Below are positions 12,146-23,800 of a stretch of 64,000 nt of DNA, in pieces; positions within the stretch are counted from its first letter, which is position 1; the number at the start of each line of letters is the position of its first letter. The translations under genes were made by a program, and so were the position numbers. The stretch spans positions 12,357,501 to 12,421,500 of the forward strand of contig NC_046680.1 of assembly GCF_009870125.1 (NCBI RefSeq), given 5' to 3'. A model generated the notes under the pieces. It was given only the letters and a program-made list of their open reading frames with translations, was not told the DNA's origin and did no database searches. The stretch comes from Drosophila pseudoobscura. Its lineage: Eukaryota; Arthropoda; Insecta; Diptera; Drosophilidae.

Positions 12146-15100
12146 TCACTTAAAGCCCAACAGATCGGCCAGGGGATTGTCGCCAGAGCTGGCTGGAATG
12201 GTTGTTGCAGTGCGGGTTCTGCTAGGAGCGGGCTTACTCGCATTGTGGGGCAGAGGCTGAGGCTTGGCCTGCTTGCTCGTCGCAGCTCCTCCGAATAGAT
12301 CATCGTCGTCTTCATCGTCGCTAAAGAGGGTATTGCTCTTGCTCGACTGGGCAGGCACGATCTTTTTCTTAGGAGCAATCTTCGCCGGCACCTTGAAGTC
12401 CTCATCCTCGTCGCTGCTAAACAGAGAAGCTGCTGGCGGTTTGGAGGGCACCTTGGCCTGGACAGAGGGCAGTGGGGCGGACGCTGCTGCACTGGCAAAC
12501 AAATCATCATCGTCATCGCTCTCATCGAACAACTTGGCTGGTCTCACCGCCAGCGTATGTGCTTTGGGCTGTATGTAATCCTCTGGCGGCTCACTGGGCA
12601 GACGAGTAGTCAGTACCTTAGCTTTAGGAGCTCCCATAGTCTTAGCGGCAGGAATCACCTGGCTTTCCGCTGATGAAACGGTTTGTATCGCAGCCGGCAC
12701 TGTCTTAGCAGTAGCAAAAAGGTCCTCATCTTCATCATCACTGTCCAAAAAAGATCGTACCAGTTTGGCCAGAGTCGGTGTCTTTTTTGGAGCTGTTGCT
12801 GTAGATTGTGGAGCTACCTCAGCCGTTGGCTGCTGCCCCTCTGCCAGCACACTCTTGGCGTAGTTCTCTTTCCTGCCCTGCCTGGTCGATGGTCGCCTCC
12901 GAGCCGGTCCTCGAGCCCGTGTTTTGTTCACGTGTTGAAGGCCATTATCCCCGCCACTGGGTGTGAAGTCCTCATTGGGCCTGGGTGAGGTGGCACTCGA
13001 TGGGTTAGCACCTGATGTTGATACCTCTGCTTCTTGTGTAGGAGACGCAGGCTCCTGCTTCTTTGGGAACTTGGGCAGGCCTCCTCCGGTGCCAGGAAGC
13101 AAAGCCTGAACATTGATGTTGATATTGGGCATCTTCAGTTTCTTCACGGGAGATGTGGGAGCAGACAAGTTAGATGCTTCTTGTACCTTGCTGCGGTCTA
13201 CTTCATCGGATGGTTCTTCTTGATGCTCCTCCTCCACGATGGAAGGTTTGGTGGGATTGCTTTTCTCTACGGCTCCTGCTCTAGCCGTTTCACTGAAGTC
13301 ATCATAGAAAATCGTATGGATCCGGGTTGTGTGCGAAGGAACATCGATGGGATGTGCTGCAGCATGCTTCTGACTCTCAGCAGAGTCGTCATCGTCATCG
13401 GGTGGCACATCGCTGAACAAACCAATAGCCCCATGGTCGCCGGGAGTCGCTGCCGAGCTCTTGTTTGCAACGGGAATCTTGGGCAGCGCCGGCTCAAAGA
13501 AGTCCTGCTCGTTCTCAAACATTTTCGAGGCACTCAAGCTGCTGAGGCTGCTGCTGCCTAGTGTCTGGAAGAACTCGCTGTCATCCGGAGGCTCCTCGGA
13601 GAAAAGACTTGTGTAGTTCTGCATGATTTGCTGGGCAGCATCGATGTCAGCTTCAGGTTCCGTCGTAGAGACTTTGGATGTTTTATTTGTGATATCAGCC
13701 ACCATAGTTATGATAGGGTCTTCATCGTCATCCAGGTCATCCGGCGGAGGGGTCTCTGAGACAGGTGCTCCGATTTTCGGGCTGCCAAATAGATCAGCCA
13801 TGACATCGACTTTGTCTTTGTTGGGAATTTCATCTTCTGTTTTGTTCGGTGGCTCCGGAGTTGGCAGGATTGTCTCTGGCAGTTTCAGTGGCTTAATTTC
13901 TTTGTCCAACTCTTGTGGCTCAATCTCTTTACTTATTTCCATGGCACCAGCAGCAGCATCTTCTGACTTGGGCTTTGCTGTGCTCATAAATGAATCATCA
14001 TCGCTGAAATCTTCGTTAAACAAGTCAGCCGTTTCGCATGCAACTACTTGCACCCTGCTAACCTGCTGAGGGTTCGATTTCTCTTCAATAATCTCAATGG
14101 ATGCTGGGGGTTTTTGGTGAATATATCCGTTCTCCGATAATACTTCTTGTTTCTTCTCTTCAATTTCCTGCGCTGGCTGGGCTTTTTCTTGAACAATCTC
14201 AACAGGTTCCTTTAATTTCTCCGTTTTGGTTTCAGCTTCTCTCGCTTCTGATGGTTCCCCGCCCCTGGCAAATAAGTTCTTGGACTTTGGAGTTCCGAAT
14301 AGGTCCTCATCCTGGATGTCATCAAAAAGATCTTTCTTTCGAGCCATAGGCGTTTCTGTTTTCTTTTCAACTAACAGATCTTCCTCTTTTTTGTTCTCCT
14401 GGACTTCAATGGGTTTCTTCTTTGAGCCAAACAAATCAGTGACATCATACTGGTCGTCATCATCAAACAGAGAGTTTTTCCCAACTAATCTCTCTGAGAG
14501 TTTGTTCGGCTGCATCGATGGCTTGACAAATATATCATCTATATCCAAATCATCGTCATCGAATAGGGAGGATTTAAGTTTTTGTTCTGGTGGCTTTGGT
14601 TTGGGGGAAAAGGAGCTTAGGAAGTCATCTTCCAGATCATCATCAAAAAGAGACTTTGGCAACGGTTTCGCAGACTTTTTGGGAGGATTTTCAATCGACG
14701 TGGCACTCAAAGATGACGGCCCGTCATTAAAGATGGCCCTAGACAGATCATTGGTCGCATCATTAAGCGGAGTCTGCGTTGGAATGGGACTCAACGGTGG
14801 ACTGTCATCAAAGAGATTAACAGTTTTGGGCCTGGGCTGAGTTAATACAATCTCATTGATCTGCTTGGGAGTGTCCTGTTTGATTGCTTGAACCACTTCG
14901 GGCAACTTGTTTCGTTGATGCGATGTACCAGCGGATGTAGAGTTGTTTCCCGACTTGGTCTGCACCTTGTCCACGATTTCAGACATTAAAGAGTTGAATT
15001 CATCATCATTAAAGAGATTTATAGGCTTGCGCTTAATTGGGCTGGGATTAGCCTCAGTTTTCTTGGGAATTTGTGGGGGCACAGCTTCGTCGAATAGCCC

Positions 15101-16279
15101 TGGCGGTGGGTGATGGACTGTGCTGCTGTTGCTGGAGCTCAGAGAGGCCTCCGATGCAATTGGCAAGCGAGCAGCTGTATTCCTGTGGCCAATGGCAGGC
15201 GACGATCTGGGCGAGGATGAAGTAGACGGCGGATCATCGCTTGGCGGTGATTGCCGAAGGGCAGCAAACAAGTCACGTTCATGGGGATTCCGTTGACTGC
15301 TTATAATTGGACGTGGCTGTGTCCTATTGGCAACAGCTTCCCTTGGCTGGTCAGCAGGGGCTAAGATAGGAGCTGCATTGGCAGGAATCTGAAGCTTAGG
15401 TGGGGACACAACTACCGGCCCCATGGTCGCCGAGGCCAAGGAGGAAGAGTCGGATAGCTGTGGCTGCACGAATTTGTTCCCTTGCGTAGGTGTTTTACTA
15501 GACACTGACTCCCTCTCATCCGATGAGCTGGAGGAGAATTCCTCCGACTTCTCATCATCGCTGTTCTCTTTGCTATCATAGAGTCCAGCATACTTGTGCT
15601 CCTGCCATTCCCTAGAGCCAATAATGTAGGGCAAGGGAATGGCATCGTACGGGTTCTTGGCGCGAAAGATTGTTCTGTCGATTAGAATAGTTAATAAGGA
15701 GTGCATCTTTATAAACACAACCCACATACGTAGAATCAACTGGCGCATCGTCGTCGTCCGAATCGGGCACGTCAATGGTCACCGGCTCAAAGTTCTTGCG
15801 AAACATTCGCAGATTGTTTTCTAGAAATTCTTTCGACATTTCCTCGGAACTTTTTGGGAGAGGCTCAGGCTGCAAGCAAATATTGATCATAAACAGTTCT
15901 CCAAGGAAAATTCATTGGCTGATGGCACCTTCTTCTTCTTTTCTGCAGGCATCTGAAAGTCGTCATCGTCAACCTCCTGCACCCGATACTCCACAAACTG
16001 TTGCCCGAACTGAAGAGAGCGCAGGCTGTTGGTAGCATTGCTCATCGCTATATCGGCTTCCTTGACACTAGTTTCGAATTCTCTTAGATTCCGAGTGGTC
16101 CGTTCCCCTCGTTCGTGTAGGTTCTGGGCAAAAAATATTTAATTAGTTTGCTGATAAGCCGAGTCAGTTGCTCGAACCTGGGAGATGCGCTTCATTAGAG
16201 CCAGGAGAGCACAATCGCCAGCAAAGTTCCATTCTGGCGCCTGGGCAGTTATATCTGCAATTTCAGAATCTATATCCAT
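12146..16279 (-). CDS. WASH complex subunit 2 (FAM21)
   Basis: Exons 16279-16178, 16123-15929, 15869-15730 and 15674-12146 give 1321 residues. The first three exons encode the conserved helical head. QFVEYRV aligns with vertebrate QFIENRV, and EMSKEFLENNLRMFRKNFEP follows. The long acidic tail carries at least fourteen LF-acidic motifs (LFDDD, LFGS, LFSDDEDDDDLF). These are the LFa motifs that bind retromer VPS35/VPS29 in the human protein. Near residue 1065 lies ARGPARRRPSTRQ followed by KENYAKSV, the capping-protein interaction (CPI) motif. Known role: it tethers the Arp2/3-activating WASH complex to endosomes. The start at 16279 (MDIDSEIADITAQAPEWNF) is the only ATG giving the conserved W-x-F helix. 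It is divergent from the PinX1-like gene. Confidence 0.9.
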
Positions 16280-16702
16280 TGTCAGTCAAACACAGAGTGC
16301 AGATTCAAAATTAAATAATAACAATGCAAAACAAAGAGAAGGAAAAATTAACAACACAGCAGTGATGAGCGCCGTTCACTTAACTGCTACTTGTTGCTAC
16401 TTAAAATCACTGCTGATCGAAGTGATACTAGGGAAAGAGGAAACGTGGTAAGGATACTGGCAACTAAGATTTCGAATCTAATTTCTCTTTCCTTGTTAAT
16501 GTACATGATACAGTCATTTTATATCTCGGTTGAAAAGTTACTTTTATTCACGGTTACGAATAGACGTTACTGCGACATTAAAATACTATCGCTTATCTCT
16601 TTCCAGCAGCTGTTTTTCTATCGCTATCGATAAGTTCAATTGATAACACGTGTTGTGCCCGTCCGCATTTATTTAATATTATTAGAAGTTTTTAAAAATA
16701 AA
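16280..16702. promoter_or_regulatory. Divergent promoter between FAM21 and the PinX1-like gene
   Basis: 423 bp separate the two start codons. The interval contains a perfect DRE (TATCGATA, 16625-16632), the DREF site typical of fly housekeeping promoters. A perfect E-box CACGTG (16647-16652) lies 14 bp further on. No TATA box is evident. Both sites lie close to the PinX1-like start, so the FAM21 start site could be separate. Confidence 0.6.
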
Positions 16703-18583
16703 ATGGCTATGCTGGCAGAACCACGTCGCCGCAAACGGTACAATTTGTGCCCGCGCGGCAAGGCCCTGTACGAAGGTAAAGTCCTCGAAATCAAATGGTA
16801 ACAAAAATGACTGAATGCTGGATATTTTGCAGATGATGCTCGCTTTGGCACCAAAATGCTCGAGAAAATGGGATGGTCCAAAGGAAAAGGTCTCGGCGCC
16901 AACGAGGACGGCCAACGGGACTTCGTTCGTGTTCGCTTGAAGAACGACGCTGAAGGATTGGGCTTCGAGGCAAGAGATGATCAGTGGACCGTTCATGAGG
17001 AGGGATTCAGTGGACTCCTTAAATCGCTCAATGGTGGCACTGATGAAACCAATGGTACAAACGGAGCGGCCTCCGCATCTGAAGATGAGGCTAGACCAAT
17101 GGGGTTTGGGTTTAAAGCTGCAGAACCAGAAGAGCCGCCCAAAAAGAAGCTCAAAGAGAGGATCAGTGGCATATCGCTGGAGGAGGCGTCAAAGGCGAGC
17201 AAGGCGCGTGTGCACTACAAGAAATTCACACGGGGTAAGGATTTATCGCAGTACAGCGAAAAGGACCTGGCCAATATATTCGGCAAAAAGGCCACCGAAG
17301 AGATTGACGCACCAGTAAAGATAGAACTAACTCAAGTGGAGGAAAAGGAGATAAATCCCAATTTTAGTGGTGTGACAACAGTAGCCACTGGACTTTCTGT
17401 CCATGATTACTTCAAACAAAAATTGGAAGCCATGAAAAATAAGATCAAAAATGGAAGTGGAAATACCCTTACGCAAAGCCCTCGCACTGATGAGGAGGTC
17501 CAGACAGAGAGCGCCCAAAGTGAGCCTATCAAAAAAAAGAAGAAAAAGGACAAGGAGAGAACGGCCAAAGTGCCTGCTGAGGAGGAAGAAAATGTTGAGC
17601 CTAAGCAAAAGAAAAAGAAGTCGAAACGTGCCTCCGACCAACAAGTTGAGCAGTCAGATACAACTGCAGAAGACAAACCAGTGGAAGTAGTATCTTTACA
17701 TGAAACGTCTGCCAAAACTAAAAAGAAATCAAAGGAAACGAGGGAGACCATTGCAAATGTTTTAGAAGAAGAGTCCTTAAAGAAGAAAAAGAAGTCAAGG
17801 AAAGACAAGAAAGTCGCCGAGACCAAGGAGGATGCAGAATCCGAAGCTGCGACAGCCGTTCCAGATGACTCTGAGAATACCTCTCCGTCCAAGAGTAAAA
17901 AGAAGAAAAGATCGAAAGAAACAGTTGATAGCCTTTCAGAGCCTGTGGGGGAGGAAACAAACAAAGCCTCGGGCAATACGCCAGAAGATAAAAACGAATC
18001 CCCAGAAGCACCACTAAAAAAGAAAAAGAAGTCGAAGAAAGTCGTGGAGGAAGAGGAGCAATCAGTGACGCCTGTTCTCGATAAAGCTGAAAAATCCTCC
18101 AAGAAAAAGAACAAGTTGGGTCGCGATGTACCTGAAGATTCTGCCCCAGCAGCTGTCACAGGAAAGAAGCACAAGGACTCAGTAAGTGCTGAACCCAAAT
18201 CATCCGGCGATAAAAGCGATCAATCAGCCGATGAAGATCAGCATGAGGAGCTCTTATCTCTGGACGAAATAAAAGAAAAAATCAAATCATTCAATATTTA
18301 TACCATCTCTCAATTTTGCGCAGACAAATTCCAAATGTTTGATATGAATGCGTTTCGAGAATCGTCGCTGGCTGAAATAACAGGCTACGGGTGCAGCGCG
18401 AACATGGAGTTGAGGGTAGAGGAGATGAAGAACGACGACAAGCGAATTATGGACCTTTGGAAGAATGAATCGTATGCTAGCTATAAGAAATCTGACAGAT
18501 TTACAAACACCAGATATCCGAATCAGGTGAAGCGCACGACGCTACGGGCCGTGAAGAAAAGATTCGCATTTCAGGCCATTTGA
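16703..18583 (+). CDS. PinX1-like G-patch nucleolar protein
   Basis: Exons 16703-16775 and 16833-18583 give 607 residues. The N-terminus MAMLAEPRRRKRYN closely follows the PINX1 start. A G-patch spans about residues 28-73 (MLEKMGWSKGKGLGANEDG, ending GLGF). The middle, about residues 230-490, is a series of Lys-rich blocks (KKKKKSK, KKKSRKDKK) separated by acidic stretches, as in nucleolar proteins. PINX1 relatives act in rRNA/snoRNA maturation and, in mammals, inhibit telomerase. Flies lack telomerase, so only the ribosome-related role is likely here. The C-terminus (IYTISQFCADKFQMFDMN) is a separate conserved-looking block. It is longer than human PINX1 (about 330 aa) because of the Lys-rich middle. 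Confidence 0.82.
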
Positions 18584-18936
18584 TTAGGGCAAAACGAAAT
18601 ATATGTAATTCAACGTTATTCTTAATACGATTTGTTTGTACATAAACAACTTAATTAAGTTTATTTTAAGCTTCATGCTCTACATTTTAATGTGTAACGC
18701 CGATAATTAAACTGAACTACATATGCCCCGCAAAGCTGTGCCATAATCTTCAGTCTTATTCATAGAACCAAGATGCGGCGTGACTCTGGTGGGATATGCA
18801 CTCCACTCAACTCCCCCTTTAGTCTGCGCTTGAATGTTAGGTACTCTCGCTGGTGCTGGTACTTGTGTAGTGTACTAATATCAATGGGGTGCGTTGCCGC
18901 CTTAAAGCTAATCATGAAATACCAACACGCTTAAGA
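18584..18936. other. Convergent 3' UTRs of the PinX1-like and DCAF11-like genes
   Basis: Plus-strand ATTAAA at 18706-18711 and minus-strand AATAAA (TTTATT at 18660-18665) imply 3' UTRs that meet or overlap by a few tens of bases. Confidence 0.45.
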
Positions 18937-20895
18937 CTAGTCTGGCGTCCCACGATTCGCTAGACGGCGCGAACGGCGCAGTGGTCTTTTGTCCTGATCG
19001 GAGCTCTGCTGACGTTTCTCCGACCGATTGGCGTTGTTTCGATTAAAGTTGTTCAAATGAACGTGTGAGTCCCACTGCGAGAGAGATACAACCATAGAAA
19101 AATGATTCCACATGTACACCAGATGTGTTTTTGGCAACTTACCGATCCAGACACGATTTCCGAGCGCACTGGATGCCAGTCCAAGTCTCTTACCACATTC
19201 CTGTGCCCCTCAATAGCCTCTTTGATCCTGCCAGTCAGCACGTCGTAGACTGTAACCGATACGCAATTAAAGCTATTTCAATTTCTTCTTCATTTTGCCC
19301 ACTCACTAATAATGCGTCCCGTAGAACATCCTGTGTAGATGAAACGCTGTCCAGTCTGTTCCAAGGGCGAGAACTTGGCGCGCAGCAGTGTTTTGGTTAC
19401 TCTATGACCACGATAAGTCATTATACTGGAATCCCCGTCCATAGCCTTGCGGGGATCGTAAACTGCAAAAGAATACAATCATAAACAAGAAACAAACAAA
19501 AATAGGGCTGGGAAATGTCCCTTAATCCTTACATGACTGTGGCACCCGATTCCAGCGATAGTCCCACATCGAAAGATCCAGTCGCTCTTGCCTGGTCCTG
19601 CTGCAATTTCGCGTATTGCTGGGCTGTCTCAAGTCCCACAGTTTAATGCTTTGATCTTTGGAATTGGAAAGTACATAATAGCCGTCGTTGCGGGAATCAA
19701 TGTAGGTGATTCCGTCGTAGTGTCCAACCAGGGAGACCACCGCTCTGGACAGTTCCCGAGAGCGAAATGAGGTGCGCAAATCGAATACCTTAATTAGTCC
19801 GTCATCGCAGCCAGCGATTATCACATTTGGATTCTTATCATGAAGGTAACTGACGGAGTTCACGTCAGTGCCAGGCATCCGATGAGTGCGCAAGATTTGG
19901 GTGGCCCTCGTTTGAATGTCTGTAACGATGACCATGGAATTGTTACTGCCACCAATGATGGTGTCGCCCGTAGGCGAGTACCGAAGCGAGAATATCGCAA
20001 GTCGCAGATTGGGCAGCCCGTGGACATCAATCCATTGGCAGTCGTCCTCAGTGCCATTCACAGGCATTATGAAAACTGCAAGAAAATGCAAGTAAAATCA
20101 GATTAGTAATTCCTGCTCTGTGTTGCAAACATATGGTTCTATTTATAATGACCTCTTCCAGAGTAAAAAAGGGCATACAACTTACATGAGCGGGACCATG
20201 TGCTGTATGCAAAGTTCTGCCCATTCGGACTGAAGTCAGCATCTATAATGCTCCATTCGACGTCGCGTGCTCTGATGCGATTGAGTAGATGGTAGGTGCC
20301 CTTCGCCCCGTCATAGATGCGCACGAAGCCATCTGCAACAGGTAATACGTGTTTAGCGAGGTGAAACTTGACCGTTGTGTCAACCCATTCTGACCTTGGC
20401 AGGCAATCAAGAGTTTGTCCCCACTCTTATCAAACTTGGTCACAAACACCTTCGAGTCCAGCGACATCAGACGCAAGGACTTCTTATTTGGTATATACAG
20501 ATTGGATATATAGCGCTGCTGGTTCTGCGAGAACGAGGCAGTGCCAGGCGCGGCCAGGCCATTTTCACGCTGCTGCAGGGCGTGCAGGAGATTCCAGCGA
20601 TCGTTCAATGGCTTGCTGGCGAAACCACTCAAAGCCCTTATCTCTTTGTACATGTCGGAGCCCTGCAAATTCATGAAGTACTCGTTAGTCTCGAATGAAA
20701 GCTGGAGTATTTCATGATTACTTGAAACTTTTGCAGGTTTGGCTCCCCCCGTATTTTGGGCAATTGGTTTGTGTGATAGCACGTATTACGCATTTCCAAC
20801 TCCATTGCGTTTACAGTAAAGTTAATGTAATTGTTGATGTCACTGTTGTCTGAAGAATCATCGTCGTCACTTAGAAGACCCACTTGATTTCCCAT
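18937..20895 (-). CDS. DCAF11/WDR23-like WD40 protein, Cul4-DDB1 substrate receptor
   Basis: Seven exons: 20895-20722, 20662-20395, 20332-20186, 20075-19533, 19462-19307, 19249-19143 and 19074-18937, giving 510 residues (human DCAF11 is 546). Every join is in frame. Seven-blade WD40 content is clear: GSNNSMVIVTD, GCDDGLIKVFDLR, SNSKDQSIKLWDLR, GCSTGRII-YDV and SGS-WDSHVHLNNF. IKLWDLR near residue 345 is a DWD box (WDxR), which contacts DDB1. The N-terminus is acidic, and the C-terminus is a basic RRSRRLANRG tail that could be a nuclear signal. The orthologue in worm and mammals (WDR23) targets the stress factor SKN-1/Nrf2. By inference this one feeds substrates to Cul4-DDB1. The start at 20895 (MGNQVGLLSDDD) is the first ATG in frame. 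Confidence 0.82.
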
Positions 20896-23800
20896 TCTAT
20901 GTTTTTTTTCCAAATGGGAATTATTTTCTTTTTGTTATTAAATCTACAGTTTTAAGAAGTTGGACTTTTGTCCGAAACGTTAAAATAATAGTAAACGCGT
21001 ATCGCATGCGGTCTTACTTTTTGGTATATTTTTGTGTGATAGTTCCCAGAGATCTTCCGCTCTGGGAGCTGTCAGCTTAGGTTGGGAACTATCGCATTCG
21101 CGCTCGCTGTTCCTTTTTTGGTTCTAGCAAAAACAGAAAACGATTTTTTTATAATAAACTATAATTTATAAGTTGCAGTCTTATCACAATCAAAATGCAG
21201 CTTGACGGAATGGAATGGAATACTTCCTCTCGCACAGGACGGCCTGGAAGATGTACATATTGTATACATTTCTGTGTGCGATATATTCGGTAAGGTGTTG
21301 TTTGTCGCCAATTCCCAGCGAATATAAGAGCTATAGCAACCAAATGTAGAGACTCCAGTCATAGAACGCTGTTAGAAGTGCATTTCACAATGCTGTCCCG
21401 CCCCCAATCAACCATTTTACAGATATTAAAAAACTACGCAATTGAAAATAAACCGGGGACTTACAATTATTATTTTAAATAATGTATACTTTTATGAAAT
21501 TTCATTTTATTTCTATCTTTCTGGCGCATATTGTGGGTATTTTTGAAATGGTTTTTATGAAGGGTGACGACTTTCTCTGCTGCATACCGTCTCCTCCTCC
21601 CTACAGCTACGGTAAAAATCATTGTATATAGCATCTACGGTAACAGATAAAACAGTCCAAACTTTTCTAGAAGCATTTGAAATTGAAAGCTGATCTTCGG
21701 TACCCCACCTTATGTAGTTATACTATGCGTTAAAATACACGCATTTGCGGTGATGAACAAAAGGGGAGGGTGGGCTTTAGACTTCAAGACCAGTCCAATC
21801 AAGACTGCAATGCAAAGATAGCATGAAAATATATATAACGATAAATAAGTATTAGTAGCCGTATTCACAGTGCATCAGTACAAATAAAATTTGGTCAGTT
21901 CGACTAGAAAGCCAAACTGTAGCCATATATTTCTTTCGCTCGCATTGCCTGCTTTTTTGATAAGGCTTTTATGGTTGGTTTGAATTCGACTATCGGACTC
22001 CTAAGAGCGGGATGGATGGCCGCACCTATAAATAATTCTACCATGGTTCGTGGAATTCGATCTGAGCCGAGCTTTGTTTGCTATTATTCGAGAAAGCTAC
22101 ATAGCTAGAAAAAGCTTGGCTCAAAGCGATCTCGACAACAAGCGTGGTTGGTTGGAACGGTCGGTCCAACTCGAATCTTGCAACTGTGTGAGTTGTGTGT
22201 GCGTGTGTGGTGTTGTGTCTCTCTCTCCCTACCGTTGTGTCTGTGTTTGGTAATGAAATTTGGTTACATTCCCAATCTGAAACTTGCTTGGCTCTTCTCG
22301 GCCTAAACACACAAAAAATGCCAAAAATGTAATAAACCAAAACGCAGAGCCGGAATTCCTCACACCATTTGATCAACTCTGCCGTGTTCTGTGCTCAGTG
22401 AGCGTGTGTGTGCGTGTGTGTGTGCTTGGATTTTGTTGCTACACCAGCTCGTGGCGTTTGTGTGCGTGCGTGTGTGTGGAATTGATCATAAATACTTTTG
22501 CACAACGCGCCCCTCCACAATTCCAGAAGAAAGTTGTTTAGCATATGCGTTGGTCCAGAGGCGCATAGACCCCGGGCAGAGCGGAAAGGAAGGGAAGTGG
22601 GACCAGCGGCAGCAGCAGCAGCAGCAGCACTGCCAATAAGTATGTCAAAAAGGGCCTAGAACTGCAGCAACACACAAGGCCCGCACCAGCTACCAGCTAC
22701 ATATGTATATCGCGTGTGTATAATCAAGGCGAAATAATAAAAATAGTAATGAAGAAAGAGAAATAATTTACAAACAAAAAACTGGAACGCGCGAGCCAGA
22801 CTCGAAAAAGTGAAAGATTGCAAGCTGACGTTTGACGTTGAAGCAGAGCAGAGGCTGAGGCTGAGGCTGAAACTGTGGTTAACTGGAGTGACGTCGTAGT
22901 CTCTCAGTCATGGCCTAAGCACACAGATACATACATACACACACATGCACACCCGTTTGGATGCAGGGGGGATGGTTAGAAGCCACCACCTGTCATGGGC
23001 GCTGGCTGCACACCGCTTCCGTTCCCTCTGCTCTGCCCATTCTATTCCAGAGCATAGTTCCAGTGTCACTTCCACTTCCACTGTCAGTGCTGCAGTTTCC
23101 AATTACCGTTTTGCGACTCATAAATAATTTTCGGTGTTTGTGCTTCTACTTTATTGCCAGCTTGTTTTGGGCGATTTCTAAAAGCATTCCATTGTGCCAT
23201 TCAATTAGCACACAAGTGCCTGAAGTCTGCCGATTTGTCCAACTAATTCTCGTACATATGTACATATGTAGTTTCTCTTGTTATCCGCTTCGTTTTGGGA
23301 TCTTCATATGTACATACATATATACTAGGTAAATATATATATTCATCCCCCTACTCTTTCTGCATTCATCTTAAAGTGACGCAATCATTTGAATATTATT
23401 TCGATTCCTATGATTGTTTCACTCTCTGGCGGAATAACCAGTTGCTTGCTGTCTGGCTGTTCGTTTCGTTGTTGTTTCGTTGCATTTATCAAATCTCTCG
23501 TATCGTGGCTCTTGAATGCTATTAGCTCTGGCAATTATGCCAATTCAAGTTCATTATACTGCTGCTGTTGCTGCTGCGGCCGCTGCCTCTGCCGTTTACT
23601 GTTATTATTGGGTATTTATTTAATTGTCATTGTTAGCGCTTCGACCGCAGCCCGAAACGAAACGAAAGACTTAGGCAACGAACCCGCTCGACCAAAAATC
23701 TAAAACTGACGCTCGCTCGCCGCCAATCCCGATCGTTTATCAATTTATTTAAATGATTTCTGATTGCAAGCAATTGTTTAAGTCGAGCCACTTTCGTTTT

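Noticed and set aside
12139-14840. Several plus- and minus-strand frames inside FAM21
   Set aside because: Overlap the long FAM21 exon in other frames, dominated by Ser/Asp codon periodicity.
17407-18198. 263-codon minus-strand frame rich in Phe and Ser
   Set aside because: Antisense of the Lys-rich repeats of the PinX1-like gene; composition is the mirror image of AAG/AAA codons.
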